Assembly: GCA_009731375.1 (NCBI GenBank)
Contig: BJOX01000371.1
Location: 373,955 to 428,899, forward strand
Source: Paulinella micropora
Taxonomy: Eukaryota; Cercozoa; Imbricatea; Euglyphida
Reading direction: 5' to 3'
DNA: 54,945 nucleotides
The notes under the pieces: model-generated
What the model saw: the letters and a program-made list of their open reading frames with translations, nothing else
Database searches by the model: none
Told to the model about the DNA's origin: nothing
Position numbers and translations under genes: made by a program
Shown here: positions 44,769 through 54,945 of the stretch, piece after piece
Layout: every line of letters begins with the position of its first letter
Position numbering within the stretch: position 1 is the stretch's first letter

Positions 44769-46898
44769 TTGCTGTGTTATGATAGACAGCAACGGGTCCT
44801 CTTGCAAGGAAAGATTTCTGACTTCCTCCCTCACAAGGCACCGAAGTCCAAAGTATTTAAAGACTACTCTCAGGACATGGTGTGTGTATGGTGCAAGAAG
44901 ATTGGTCATCTGGCATATTTTTGCCCATCAAGGCAGACAGTGCCGACACCAGCGGAGGAGGTATCATACGTATCCTGGCTTCTGACAACACCACAAGTAG
45001 CTGTCGAACAGTATAGCTCGGGCTCGTTAGAGGAGGTCAAGCAGAAGATCTTGACGATGGGTGAGACATACAATAGAGGCAACCCGTGGGCAGACTCAAA
45101 GGAACCGGCACATGCAGTCAAGGCAAGGCTTGGGTTCTGGAAGGCAATAGGGGCGGACGCAGTGGTGCTATCATGGCTCGCATATGGTGTAGAACTCAGA
45201 TTTGAGCGTGAGCCTCCAGCGACCGATTTTATGAACCACCCAAGTTACTTCGAGAACATTGCATTCGTCGACGACCAAATTGACGACATGCTTACCCGTG
45301 GAGACGCGGTAGAAGTGAAGAGGGAGGAATGCATCATGATCGAGCCTCTCCAAGTGCTGGCTGACCCAGCGGGAGTCAAGAAGACGAAGCTGTGCACTGA
45401 CAAACGGTTCAGTAATTCCTTCCAAGCCAAGGCTCCTTTCACAATGGAGACGCTGGAAAAGGACATTCAGATGGTACTCGACGGAGACAGCGGCACAAAG
45501 ATGTTCGTGGTGGATCTGCAACGCGCGTTTTATTCCATTCCGCTTGCCAGGAAAAGTACACCATACTCTGCCTTCAGACACAGGAGCAAAACCTATCAGA
45601 ACAAGACGCTACTATATGGGTTCTGTTCTGCGCCGTTTTGGTTTGGGAAGATCATGAGGGTCGTCGTGAAGCTGATAAGGACCTTGAACTTGCCATCCAT
45701 GCAATATGCAGACGACTTCCTATTCGCTGTCAAATTCCTACGCACCAACGATGGCATACCTACGTTCATCAAGACGCTGTTTGCCTACCTTGGTCTTCCC
45801 ACTTCCGAGAAGACGCAGTGGGAACCCTTGGACGAGGTACAATACTTGGGATACGTCATCAACAGCAAGGACTTGTGGATGGGAGTGCCGAACGACAAGA
45901 GGGAAAGACTACTCAAGTCTATCCTCCAGCTCCTGGCGGACGTGCATTCCGCACAAGGGGCTTCGGTCCAGCAACTGCACTCAACTGCATCTTCGTTGAT
46001 CAGTCTCAAGCTGGCGCTCTCCAACGCACAGCTGATGACTCGAGAAATGATGGCGACTGTCAACGCAGCCAACAGAATCGATAGGAGAAGCGTCACTACA
46101 CAGAGCGGGTCAGAACTAAGTCAAGGACTGCAGTACTGGCTTCACATCCTGAGGGATCCGGCCAAATGCAGACGTGCAATATTTCAACCTCGACAGGACG
46201 TCGAGCTGAGGGTGGATGCAGGCGAGTTCGCGGTTGGGGGCCATGTGCTTGAAGAAGACGTAACAATCCCTCTGCCATCTGAATTGATCGGTAATTCGTC
46301 GACGGAACGAGAGCTCTGGGCTGCGACTGTGATACCTCTCCATTTCAGATCCATCCTTCAGAATCGTAATACAGTCCTCACTGTGTTCGACTCAGCTAAC
46401 GCAGTCATAGACCTGCAAAAAGGTGGGTCCAAGCGACCACACCTCACAAATCTCTGCAAGATGGTGGACGACGTATATACAGGACAGCTCAACATACGAA
46501 ACAAACTTTGGGGCTGGGTCGAGAGAACCAACAACACGAGGGCAGACAGAAACTCCAAGGCGCTGACCGCAGGCTTGACAAACCTGACTGTCCATCCAGA
46601 TGTCATGGGAAGGCTTATCATACGTTGGCGCCTAGAGGGCCGCGATGTTTGGGCACCAAATTTCGGACAAATAGGGCAGTCAGTCCTTCTTGCCATGAAA
46701 TCCCGCAAAAGGGTTGCATTTGTCCTTCCGCATTGGCCAGCCAGACCTTGGTGGCCACAGATTCTAGAACATGCAAGAGATTCATTTAGTCTGCCACCCG
46801 CATCATACACTCTAGCTCCAACGTGGCACAAACACCCATATCACGTGCACAGACCATCATGGCACATGCTTGCAGCGCTGTTTGATTTTACTCATTAA
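44769..46898 (+). CDS. Reverse transcriptase-RNase H polyprotein
   Basis: Open for 709 codons; the first ATG is at 44877, so the upstream part may be reached from another frame or a non-ATG start. At codons 39-52 is a third zinc knuckle, CVWCKKIGHLAYFC. The RT domain runs from about 200 to 390: KLCTDKRFSN, FVVDLQRAFYSIPL (motif A), LLYGFCSAPFWFGKIM (motif B), MQYADDFLF (YADD, motif C) and EVQYLGYVI. RNase H follows: LRVDAGEFAVGG (Asp), STERELWA (Glu), LTVFDSANAV (Asp), NNTRADRNSKA (last Asp). The tail VLPHWPARPWWPQILEH is typical of DIRS pol. It overlaps the recombinase ORF by 29 bp in another frame. Confidence 0.92.
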   Translation: MLCYDRQQRVLLQGKISDFLPHKAPKSKVFKDYSQDMVCVWCKKIGHLAYFCPSRQTVPTPAEEVSYVSWLLTTPQVAVEQYSSGSLEEVKQKILTMGETYNRGNPWADSKEPAHAVKARLGFWKAIGADAVVLSWLAYGVELRFEREPPATDFMNHPSYFENIAFVDDQIDDMLTRGDAVEVKREECIMIEPLQVLADPAGVKKTKLCTDKRFSNSFQAKAPFTMETLEKDIQMVLDGDSGTKMFVVDLQRAFYSIPLARKSTPYSAFRHRSKTYQNKTLLYGFCSAPFWFGKIMRVVVKLIRTLNLPSMQYADDFLFAVKFLRTNDGIPTFIKTLFAYLGLPTSEKTQWEPLDEVQYLGYVINSKDLWMGVPNDKRERLLKSILQLLADVHSAQGASVQQLHSTASSLISLKLALSNAQLMTREMMATVNAANRIDRRSVTTQSGSELSQGLQYWLHILRDPAKCRRAIFQPRQDVELRVDAGEFAVGGHVLEEDVTIPLPSELIGNSSTERELWAATVIPLHFRSILQNRNTVLTVFDSANAVIDLQKGGSKRPHLTNLCKMVDDVYTGQLNIRNKLWGWVERTNNTRADRNSKALTAGLTNLTVHPDVMGRLIIRWRLEGRDVWAPNFGQIGQSVLLAMKSRKRVAFVLPHWPARPWWPQILEHARDSFSLPPASYTLAPTWHKHPYHVHRPSWHMLAALFDFTH

Positions 46899-47898
46899 AA
46901 TAATTTTACGCCCTGCAGGGACAGCAATACTAGATGACGACGAGATAGCGATCTGGGCAAGCCAAGCGGGCCGGAGAGACACCACAATGGAAACATACAA
47001 AGCTTCCCTCCGGCAATTCCTCAAGTGGTGCGTGCAGCACGGGCGTATCTTCTTTCCTGCCTCAGACAAAACGATTGCCCACTATTTGAAATATATGTCG
47101 GAGAGTGGGTATGCACAGTCAACAATCACTGGCCACCTGGCTGCAATTAAATCCCAATACGCACTGCACACTAGTAACGACCCGACCGAGAGTCTGCTAG
47201 TGCAATTGGCCAAACAGAGAGCGGTAGCAGAAGCTGTACCGGGGAGAGAGGGGAAATACCCCTTATTGAGGGACGACCTGCTCAAGATACTACAATTACC
47301 ATTGGTGACATGGAGGGACTGCAGAGATGCTACGTTAATATTACTGCAGTGGATCTCAATGGCGCGCGTCAGTAACATTGTAGCATTGAAGGTATCGGAC
47401 ATCATGTTCCACCATACCATCATCGGGAACAGCCCGTGCGAGTACATGGTACTCAGGTTCGAGAAATTGAAAAACGCGGAAGGCGAGAAGCTTGTCTTTA
47501 TCGGCCAAGGGAACCAATCATTCTGCGCTGTCATGTGGGTCAGAGCATACCTCAAATACATAAAGGACACGTTCAAGGATTCATTCACCGACAGCTCTCC
47601 TCTTTTCTTCAAGCTATCTGGCAACGCATTGGGACATCCGAGTGCTGGCACCCCATCAAGTCTCTTGAAAAAGAAAGTTGCTGCAATTGGATTGGATCCA
47701 GCGATATACGCATCCCATTCAAATAGAATCGGGTCCGCGACTGAAGCGGCTCGTTTGGGAATGAGAATCTACGCAATAAGAAGGCAAGGACTGTGGTCAG
47801 ACAAAAGTTCGTGCGTGTACAAATACCTGCGTGACATAAGCTTGGAAAGCAAGCTAACAATCACACGCGTCTTACAGACCGGCAACGTAATCAACTAA
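46870..47898 (+). CDS. Tyrosine recombinase
   Basis: 342 open codons; the first ATG in frame is at 46987, while the frame already overlaps the end of Pol, so expression by frameshift or reinitiation is likely. The N-terminal SAM-like core-binding region (ETYKASLRQFLKWCVQHGR) and the catalytic domain are present. They show Arg in SMARVSNIVAL (about 166), Lys near 203, HSNR (His 283, Arg 286), then GLWSDKSS and YKYLRD with the nucleophile Tyr (about 319). In DIRS-type elements it inserts a circular DNA intermediate by site-specific recombination, leaving no target duplication. All catalytic residues are in place. Confidence 0.9.
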   Translation: MQRCLILLIKIILRPAGTAILDDDEIAIWASQAGRRDTTMETYKASLRQFLKWCVQHGRIFFPASDKTIAHYLKYMSESGYAQSTITGHLAAIKSQYALHTSNDPTESLLVQLAKQRAVAEAVPGREGKYPLLRDDLLKILQLPLVTWRDCRDATLILLQWISMARVSNIVALKVSDIMFHHTIIGNSPCEYMVLRFEKLKNAEGEKLVFIGQGNQSFCAVMWVRAYLKYIKDTFKDSFTDSSPLFFKLSGNALGHPSAGTPSSLLKKKVAAIGLDPAIYASHSNRIGSATEAARLGMRIYAIRRQGLWSDKSSCVYKYLRDISLESKLTITRVLQTGNVIN

Positions 47899-48660
47899 AT
47901 CGACCCTCTCTTACGCGAAAGCGGGTTTTTTATGACTATCACGTGTCAGTTAATGATGGCGCACAGTATTGTCTGCATTGGAAGAGCATAAACATTTTTT
48001 TTTAGTAAATATTGATTTGGAAACACACTAGATTGACATACAGCTTGCGGACTTCAATCGTGTTGGGACGATATGATGTAAAACTGTAAAACCCTGCCTA
48101 TAGATACTATTGTATAAGCACTACCACTTGCTACTGTAACTGATAGAGTAATATTGTGTGCCAAGTGTCAACCTTTGCAAAAGAAAGTCATATACAGTCC
48201 CCTACTTTTTAGTTAAATACGTTTTACAAACATAACAGAGACAGGCACATGGGTCGATCATAGAAAAACGGGTGCTGCGTCGGTTCGACACTATCAGTAT
48301 GTCCTTACATCCATATCATAAGAGAATCAACACCAAAAACGTAGGTGCTGACAGCATTTTGAAAAAACATGCAATTGTTTGCAAGAAAACGCTAAACATT
48401 ACAACATAAAACGACAACTACATACTATTAATTATTATTCTTACTACAACAACTTACGATGGTAAGGACACTATGATACATGTAATCGACTTCCAGCGAC
48501 TTGACATCGGAGTTATTATCAATCACACGACAACGGCACACAAATCTGTGCATTTTGACATCAAGAAGGATACAAACCCAACCAGAAGAAGGAAATTAGA
48601 GAGCTACACTCACGTAGACATGCACACTGGCAAACAGACACAAAAGGAAAAAGAGANNNN
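47899..48660. other. Retroelement 3' region, nothing recognised
   Basis: Non-coding AT-rich DNA after the recombinase, with a weak plus ORF from 48473 that runs into the 10-N gap at 48657. The expected B1 repeat should lie here, but I see no copy of it after 49400. Confidence 0.4.
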
Positions 48661-48666
48661 NNNNNN

Positions 48667-49011
48667 CACAAAAGCAAAAAGAGACGAAACACAGAATATA
48701 GGCTCATAGCAGACAGCGATACGACAAAGACGGAGACACACAATTGTTGTGGAGGCGGAGGTCGGTATGGATCTGGTGGCTCTGCGAAAGAGGATAGCCC
48801 CCCCCTCCGCTATGCGGACCTACAGCACACATGCAGTGACTGTGGTAACAAGGTCGCACTGGAAAGAACAGCGATACTGCTGGTGAAGCAGTCGTTCGAC
48901 CACATAAACACTCCCATAAAGGAAAGTTATGCAAGATGCACCAAAAATCTTAAGTCAGCAGACCGCCGTTACGTTGGCAAAACCGCCGTTACGTTTAGAT
49001 CGCCTATATGA
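48667..49011 (+). CDS. Weak ORF with a Cys pair, downstream of the recombinase
   Basis: Open from the gap to TGA 49009-49011. It reads CCGGGGRYGSGGSAKEDSPP, then HTCSDCGNKVALER and LVKQSFDHINTPIKESY. The segment C-x2-C followed by a helical stretch is protein-like. The start lies in or before the gap. It could be an accessory ORF of the retroelement (related elements carry a methyltransferase or hydrolase here, but I see neither) or chance. Confidence 0.25.
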   Translation, partial: HKSKKRRNTEYRLIADSDTTKTETHNCCGGGGRYGSGGSAKEDSPPLRYADLQHTCSDCGNKVALERTAILLVKQSFDHINTPIKESYARCTKNLKSADRRYVGKTAVTFRSPI

Positions 49012-49196
49012 TGTAAAGTACTTCCTTTTTGCCAAATGATTGTGGTATGATTCGGGAAAAATAAGGCAATAAGACTGGGAAGGTCGGAAAAATTTGGCAT
49101 TTGCAGTCAGAGGTCTTTACTGGACCTAGGAGAGAGGGGAGAAGCTCATGTTGTGTGTGCTGTGAAATGAGGTTTTTGCAAGCTTGCGCAGCAAAA

Positions 49197-49399
49197 GCGT
49201 CATTTCACAAATATCAGTGGGTGGGCCGTAAGGGAGACTGAAAAGTGAACGATGCAGTGTTAATTACGATAATAAATTAAGCGGGAACTATTGTTTCCGC
49301 TCCAAAATTTTGAACATTACAAAAACAACCCCTCTTTCACCCTCAGATTTGATTTTTCGCTCTAGCACAAAAGTGCTTAGAGCAAATTTTACGGTTGTT
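49197..49399 (+). repeat. DIRS-like element direct repeat A2
   Basis: Second copy of 42922-43121, same orientation. Just before it, TGTGAAATGA pairs with TCATTTCACA at its start, forming a hairpin across the A2 boundary. Confidence 0.85.
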
Positions 49400-49455
49400 A
49401 CAAAACGGTGATTTTGGCGCTTTGATGGATTGTTGCTGCTGAGAGCAGTCAGTTT

Positions 49456-49928
49456 GTCGTGTGTTTCTGTTTGTTCTGAGGCTCCTGCAGCTCAACTGAA
49501 GTTGGATGGCCTAAATAGACATGGCGAAGAAAGGCCATCAGTCAAGACATTTACAGCAGAAGATAATTCCACTGTAGATGAACTCACTCACACATATGTA
49601 ACTCCTAGGCGTTGAAAGGGACAAACCAGCGAAGGTTACATTATCCTATACGATGATTGAATTGTACGTGCCTCGTTTACAATAGTTCTGCGAAGGGACT
49701 ATTGTAAACGAGGCAAGTACAATTCAATCATTGTATAGGATAATGTAACCTTCGCTGGTTTGTCCCTTTCAACGCCTAGGAGTTACATATGTGTGAATGA
49801 GTTCATCTACAGTGGAATTATCTTCTGCTGTAAATGTCTCGACTGATGGCCTTTCTTCGCCATGTCTATTTAGGCCATCCAACTTCAGTTGAGCTGCAAG
49901 AGCCTCAGAACAAACAGAAACACACGAC
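49456..49928. repeat. Large palindrome, 231-bp arms
   Basis: The arms 49456-49686 and 49698-49928 are reverse complements with about five mismatches and no indel; the loop is 11 bases. Each arm can be read as an ORF of about 50 codons (from SVCSEA to HTYVTPRR), so the palindrome includes former coding sequence. A foldback transposon, an inverted duplication or an assembly fold-over would all give this picture. Confidence 0.9.
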
Positions 49929-50275
49929 ATGCATGCATGGCAATGCATGCATACATACATGCATGCATACATGTATACACGCATACACATACATACATAC
50001 ATACATACATACATACATACAAGCATGCATGCATGCATACATAAATACATACATAACATACATAGATACATACATACGTTATACATACATACATACATAC
50101 ATATATTCATATCTACATGTGTACGTTTAGTACAGCATACGTATGTATGTATGTATGTATGTATGTATGTATGTATGTACATGTATGTATGTATGTATGT
50201 ATGTATGCATGCATGTATGCATGCATGCATGCGTGCATGCATGTATGTATGTATGTATGTATGTATGACCTTGTA
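49929..50275. repeat. CATA/TATG arrays in inverted arrangement
   Basis: CATA runs (49929-50105) face TATG runs (50140-50270) around a 35-bp unique centre. This gives a further large, imperfect palindrome directly beside the one above. Confidence 0.9.
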
Positions 50276-50324
50276 TGCACATATGTATGTACTACTATTA
50301 CTACAACTACAACTAGTAACTTAA

Positions 50325-50355
50325 GCTTCTTCTTCTTCTCCTTCTTCTTCTTCTT

Positions 50356-50425
<70 letters not shown>

Positions 50426-50440
50426 TACTACTACTACTAT

Positions 50441-50489
<49 letters not shown>

Positions 50490-50506
50490 GCTACTACTGC
50501 TACTAG

Positions 50507-50563
<57 letters not shown>

Positions 50564-50574
50564 CACTACTACTG

Positions 50575-50605
<31 letters not shown>

Positions 50606-50886
50606 AACTACTACTACTTCATGCTGCTGCTGCTCCTCCTTTTCCTCCTCCTCCTCCTCCTTCTTCTTCTTCTTCTTCTTCTTCTTCTTCTTCTTCTTCT
50701 TCTTCTTCTTCTTCTTCTTCTTCTTCTTCTTCTTCTTCTTCTTCTTCTTCTTCTTGGCTTCTTCTTGGCTTCTTGGCTTCTTCTTCTTCTTTTGTCTTCT
50801 TTTGTCTTCTTTTGTCTTCTTCCCGTTCTTTCTTCTTCCTTGTTCTTCTTCTTGATACGATTTTATTATTATTATTATCATTATTA

Positions 50887-50948
<62 letters not shown>

Positions 50949-50950
50949 TT
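50325..50950. repeat. CTT, CTA, CTC and ATT trinucleotide arrays
   Basis: About 620 bp of trinucleotide runs in sequence CTT, CTA, ATT, CTA, CTC, CTT, ATT. The long Tyr, Leu, Glu/Lys, Val and Asn open frames are all translations of these. Confidence 0.95.
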
Positions 50951-51051
50951 TAATATTATAAATTGAAGTCCATGGCAAATTACTGACAAAACCATATTTT
51001 ATAAATACTACATGAATAAATTCGCAGCATTCCCCTCTCTAGCCTCTCTGC

Positions 51052-51052
51052 A

Positions 51053-51116
<64 letters not shown>
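51052..51116. repeat. Poly-C tract ending at a 10-N gap
   Basis: More than 60 consecutive C run into 51117-51126. A second C tract (51835-51861) and a third (51943-51962) flank the gap at 51862-51936. Homopolymers of this length usually stop sequencing. Confidence 0.9.
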
Positions 51117-51126
51117 NNNNNNNNNN

Positions 51127-51834
51127 GTTTGTCCAGGAACTGGTGAGTCAAGATTGAAGAACTTCAAGTTCGGGCCCGGGGGTAGCTTTGGAACCGGTCC
51201 AGTCACTACAAGTACGGAATACCATCACTAACTTTTTGTAGTGATCATCGGATTACTACAGTTTGTTAGTGATGCATCACTATCAATACATCCATATATA
51301 TACATCTATACATAAATAAATACATTATAATATAACCAAACTAACAAAACACCGCGGGAGACCCAGGGACCAGCAAAGGACATGACGGAGGCAAACCCAG
51401 GAACCGCCCACTAGATCAGTCCTGCCAAGGAGTTCAAGAACGAGATCAAACAACAACCAGACCCTGAAGGAGTCAAAGATGAAATTTAATATATAGTTAG
51501 TAACCAAATCACAGCTGAGCAAGACCCAGATCACTTCGGGAGCCAAGGACGCCGGGAATATCATAAGTCAAGTTAATAAACAACATGTAATCAGATTTCA
51601 TTAATACTAAATTTCTGCAGAACTTCCGGCAACTTCCCCCCGACTGCCATGAAAACATCATGCAGAAGGCCATCTACATGTGTGCGGCCAGTGAGTCGTG
51701 CTCACTGATCCAAGTGTTTTTCCCTTGTGTGATGGATCGGTCCTCGGATTCGCAGTGACTCCTCTCACCTCGGGGTAATGCGCAGGTTTGGAGCCCACAC
51801 GCGTAGGCGGGTGAGAATACTTCAACCGTTAAAC
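51127..51834. other. Unique segment between poly-C tracts, no gene seen
   Basis: About 700 bp of ordinary composition. A local repeat of TAGTGAT/ATCACTA occurs near 51224-51290. No ORF above 80 codons and no recognised family. Confidence 0.4.
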
Positions 51835-51962
51835 CCCCCCCCCCCCCCCCCCCCCCCCCCCNNNNNNNNNNNNNNNNNNNNNNNNNNNNNNNNNNNNNNN
51901 NNNNNNNNNNNNNNNNNNNNNNNNNNNNNNNNNNNNCCCTTCCCCCCCCCCCCCCCCCCCCC

Positions 51963-53150
51963 TCGATCATCATAAGTTCATTTCAAGTAATATTAATATC
52001 AAACGATATGAAGACTGAGCAATCAGTACCTAAAGTAGTGACTCCGGCGGTACTACTAGCCTCCAGACCAATGATAACAGACAGACCGGAACGGACCTAA
52101 GTATTACCATTAGTATGATGTACCGGGTGAGCAGGCATGTGACTCAGTAGCTGCCGGCAGACTCGGATTTACGGACGGTAGCCTGACTGAGCCAGATTTA
52201 AGCAGCTGTGGTTGTTACTATCAAAGTTAATAATAATCACGACGTGTCAGTGTGCCGCCCATCTCTTATTCGTGACGGCTTTCAACGGTATTCATTATTG
52301 TATCACCATCATGAAGTGCCAACCGTGCCAGGGCATCATAATGAGAGTCAAGACATCCGCTCAATGTTGTTGAGGCTTGACTCTTTGCATGCTACTAGTA
52401 CGGTGACTAAATGCTCAGCCCGGGCCTTTTGTCCGAATAGATAAGTTCTTTGGTTCACTTGGGTTTTGATGATACTTGACTCAGTGTTGCTGAGACTCAA
52501 GCTCAGCCGGTATTACCTAATAAATATTAACTTCTAGTACACAACCATTATAAAAAGGACCCTAACGTGACGGAACTTTGTGTACAACTTTCAAAGAGTT
52601 ACTGAATGCCAGTGATCAAACCGTGGCACTTACCTCATCATTCGCTGCGCCAGGCCAGTAGGTAAAGCTACATTTCCGCGCGGCTAAGCACCGTATGATT
52701 CCTGCTAAGGCTTGAGAAAGCACAGTATGATTCCTGCTAAGGCTTGAGAAAGACATTTATGTTAATCATTCTGCAATTTTTCTGAAATACTAGTAGCCGA
52801 AGTTTATAAGTGTATTCCTGACTCGTCCAACTTGAATATCACCACTGAAACTCAATTGGTGGATAGACAAGGATCAATAATTGCAACAGTGCAGAGTCCT
52901 GGACTAAGGGAAGGATCAGTATGATACTAGATCTAGATGGATTGGAATATACATTTGAATAGCCAGTGGAGATAGAAAAACAGACAAACAAAGAAATACC
53001 GTATCTGCAGTTTATCTTTTCTTTCAAATCATCACAAATAGATGGCTGCACTGCACTAAGATACGAAGATAGATGGACTTTGAGATTCAATATTAAATAT
53101 AAGAAAGAGTGAGCGTGTGGAAGGGAATTTTTTGCAGCACAATTTTGTCG
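51963..53150. other. Unique segment with a 30-bp tandem duplication
   Basis: No gene is recognised. GTATGATTCCTGCTAAGGCT followed by TGAGAAAG occurs twice head to tail at about 52692-52752. GACTCA/TGAGTC-type short palindromes are frequent near 52350-52510. Confidence 0.45.
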
Positions 53151-53159
53151 CTGTCATCA

Positions 53160-53495
53160 AGGTAGGTAGTTATGTAGGCGGTTGTAAGCTCGCCAGACTC
53201 ACAGTCAAGAAAAGAGAGATTACGTAATACTAGATGTCTAGTCAGTAGGTAGGTAGGTGTCTAGTACAGTAGGTAGGTAGGAGGTAGGTTTGTACGTAGG
53301 TTGGTAGCTAGGTAGCTTAATAGGTAGGTAGATAGGTCGGTAGGTCGGTGGGTCGGTAGATCGTTAGGTCGGTAGGTCGGTAGGTAGGGTTTCAAACTAA
53401 GAATTAACAGTGATTATGGCCCAAGTCGGTGACGACCCTTAGGATAGAGTTGGCCACCTATGCATACATACATGTTATATATGTCTGCTTATGAG

Positions 53496-53530
<35 letters not shown>
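53160..53530. repeat. GGTA and AAGT tetranucleotide arrays
   Basis: Degenerate GTAG/GGTC runs to about 53390, a 100-bp unique piece, then AAGT units at 53497-53533. Confidence 0.85.
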
Positions 53531-53534
<4 letters not shown>

Positions 53535-53559
53535 GTCAGAGAGCTCCTCGAGATGTGGC

Positions 53560-54945
<1,386 letters not shown>

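Larger units (their letters stand above)
42922..49399 (+). mobile_element. DIRS/Ngaro-type tyrosine-recombinase retroelement
   Basis: About 6.5 kb between two direct repeats. It encodes Gag, RT-RNase H and a tyrosine recombinase, with no protease or DDE integrase. That gene set defines the YR retrotransposons (DIRS, Ngaro, PAT). Direct rather than inverted ends suggest the split-direct-repeat layout of PAT/Ngaro (A1-genes-B1-A2-B2), but I could not find a B1/B2 pair, so the right boundary beyond A2 is open. All three main ORFs are intact, in contrast to the Polinton, so this insertion looks younger. Confidence 0.85.

Noticed and set aside
48473-48709. ORF across the 10-N gap as a retroelement accessory gene
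   Set aside because: The gap length is nominal, so the frame across it is arbitrary. Only the part after the gap was listed, with low confidence.
50321-50995. Poly-Glu/Lys/Val/Ile and poly-Asn open frames
   Set aside because: They are direct translations of CTT, CTA and ATT arrays.

Overview
The window is eukaryotic nuclear DNA. Protein genes are sparse and broken into exon-like pieces, and more than a third of the sequence is microsatellite or microsatellite-based satellite. Three kinds of eukaryotic mobile element are present: a non-LTR reverse transcriptase remnant, a Maverick/Polinton and a DIRS-type tyrosine-recombinase retroelement. The host is probably an animal, more likely an invertebrate, judging from the non-LTR RT tail type, a small collagen-like Gly-X-Y stretch and the microsatellite load. 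That is an inference, and no single host gene here is decisive. Eleven N gaps lie at 555-868, 1223-1266, 6524-7516, 8796-9511, 10117-11077, 11472-11481, 16688-16937, 18640-18714, 48657-48666, 51117-51126 and 51862-51936, nearly all inside or beside simple repeats.

1-17.3 kb: CTAT/GATA, TATG/CATA, GA/CT and ACAAT arrays. Several are higher-order, with a unique 30-70 bp spacer repeated between microsatellite runs. A roughly 470 bp dispersed repeat recurs at 41, 964, 1267 and 4435. A small inverted-repeat element lies at 2190-2311. A non-LTR RT C-terminus (minus strand) lies at 7517-8124. Possible minus-strand host exons lie at 11.7-12.0, 16.4 and 17.8-18.0 kb; the last matches the start of a PTB/hnRNP-L type RRM.

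17.3-21.5 kb: unique AT-rich DNA and microsatellites, then decayed minus-strand coding remnants.

21523-41735: a complete but decaying 20.2 kb Maverick/Polinton. It has 147 bp terminal inverted repeats (about 93% identical, beginning AG) and a 6-bp target duplication (TGCATA/GGCATA). It carries remnants of an rve integrase, a protein-primed PolB, an A32/FtsK-like packaging ATPase, an adenain-like protease, minor and major capsid proteins and a small basic virion protein. It also has a phage-tail-like fibre with a peptidase S74 chaperone and a C-terminal membrane anchor, GIY-YIG endonucleases, a tandem pair of DUF3820-like proteins and a cluster of tiny ORFs. A rightward block (25.3-36.9 kb: fibre, packaging, core, protease, capsid) meets a leftward block (37.0-41.6 kb: replication and small ORFs). 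Many genes have in-frame stops or frameshifts, so this is a fossil. Its non-coding parts keep two shared upstream motifs, one at identical distance from two start codons, and a family of intergenic hairpins with outer arms GATATTT/AAACATC. These look like the element's own promoter and 3'-end signals.

41.7-50 kb: an acidic minus-strand ORF (42113-42622), then a DIRS-like retroelement. It has Gag with two zinc knuckles (43143-44360), RT-RNase H (44769-46898) and a tyrosine recombinase (46870-47898) between 200 bp direct repeats at 42922 and 49197. A 231-bp-arm palindrome lies at 49456-49928.

50-55 kb: trinucleotide arrays, poly-C beside gaps, about 2 kb of unassigned unique DNA, then GATA/GA arrays to the end.
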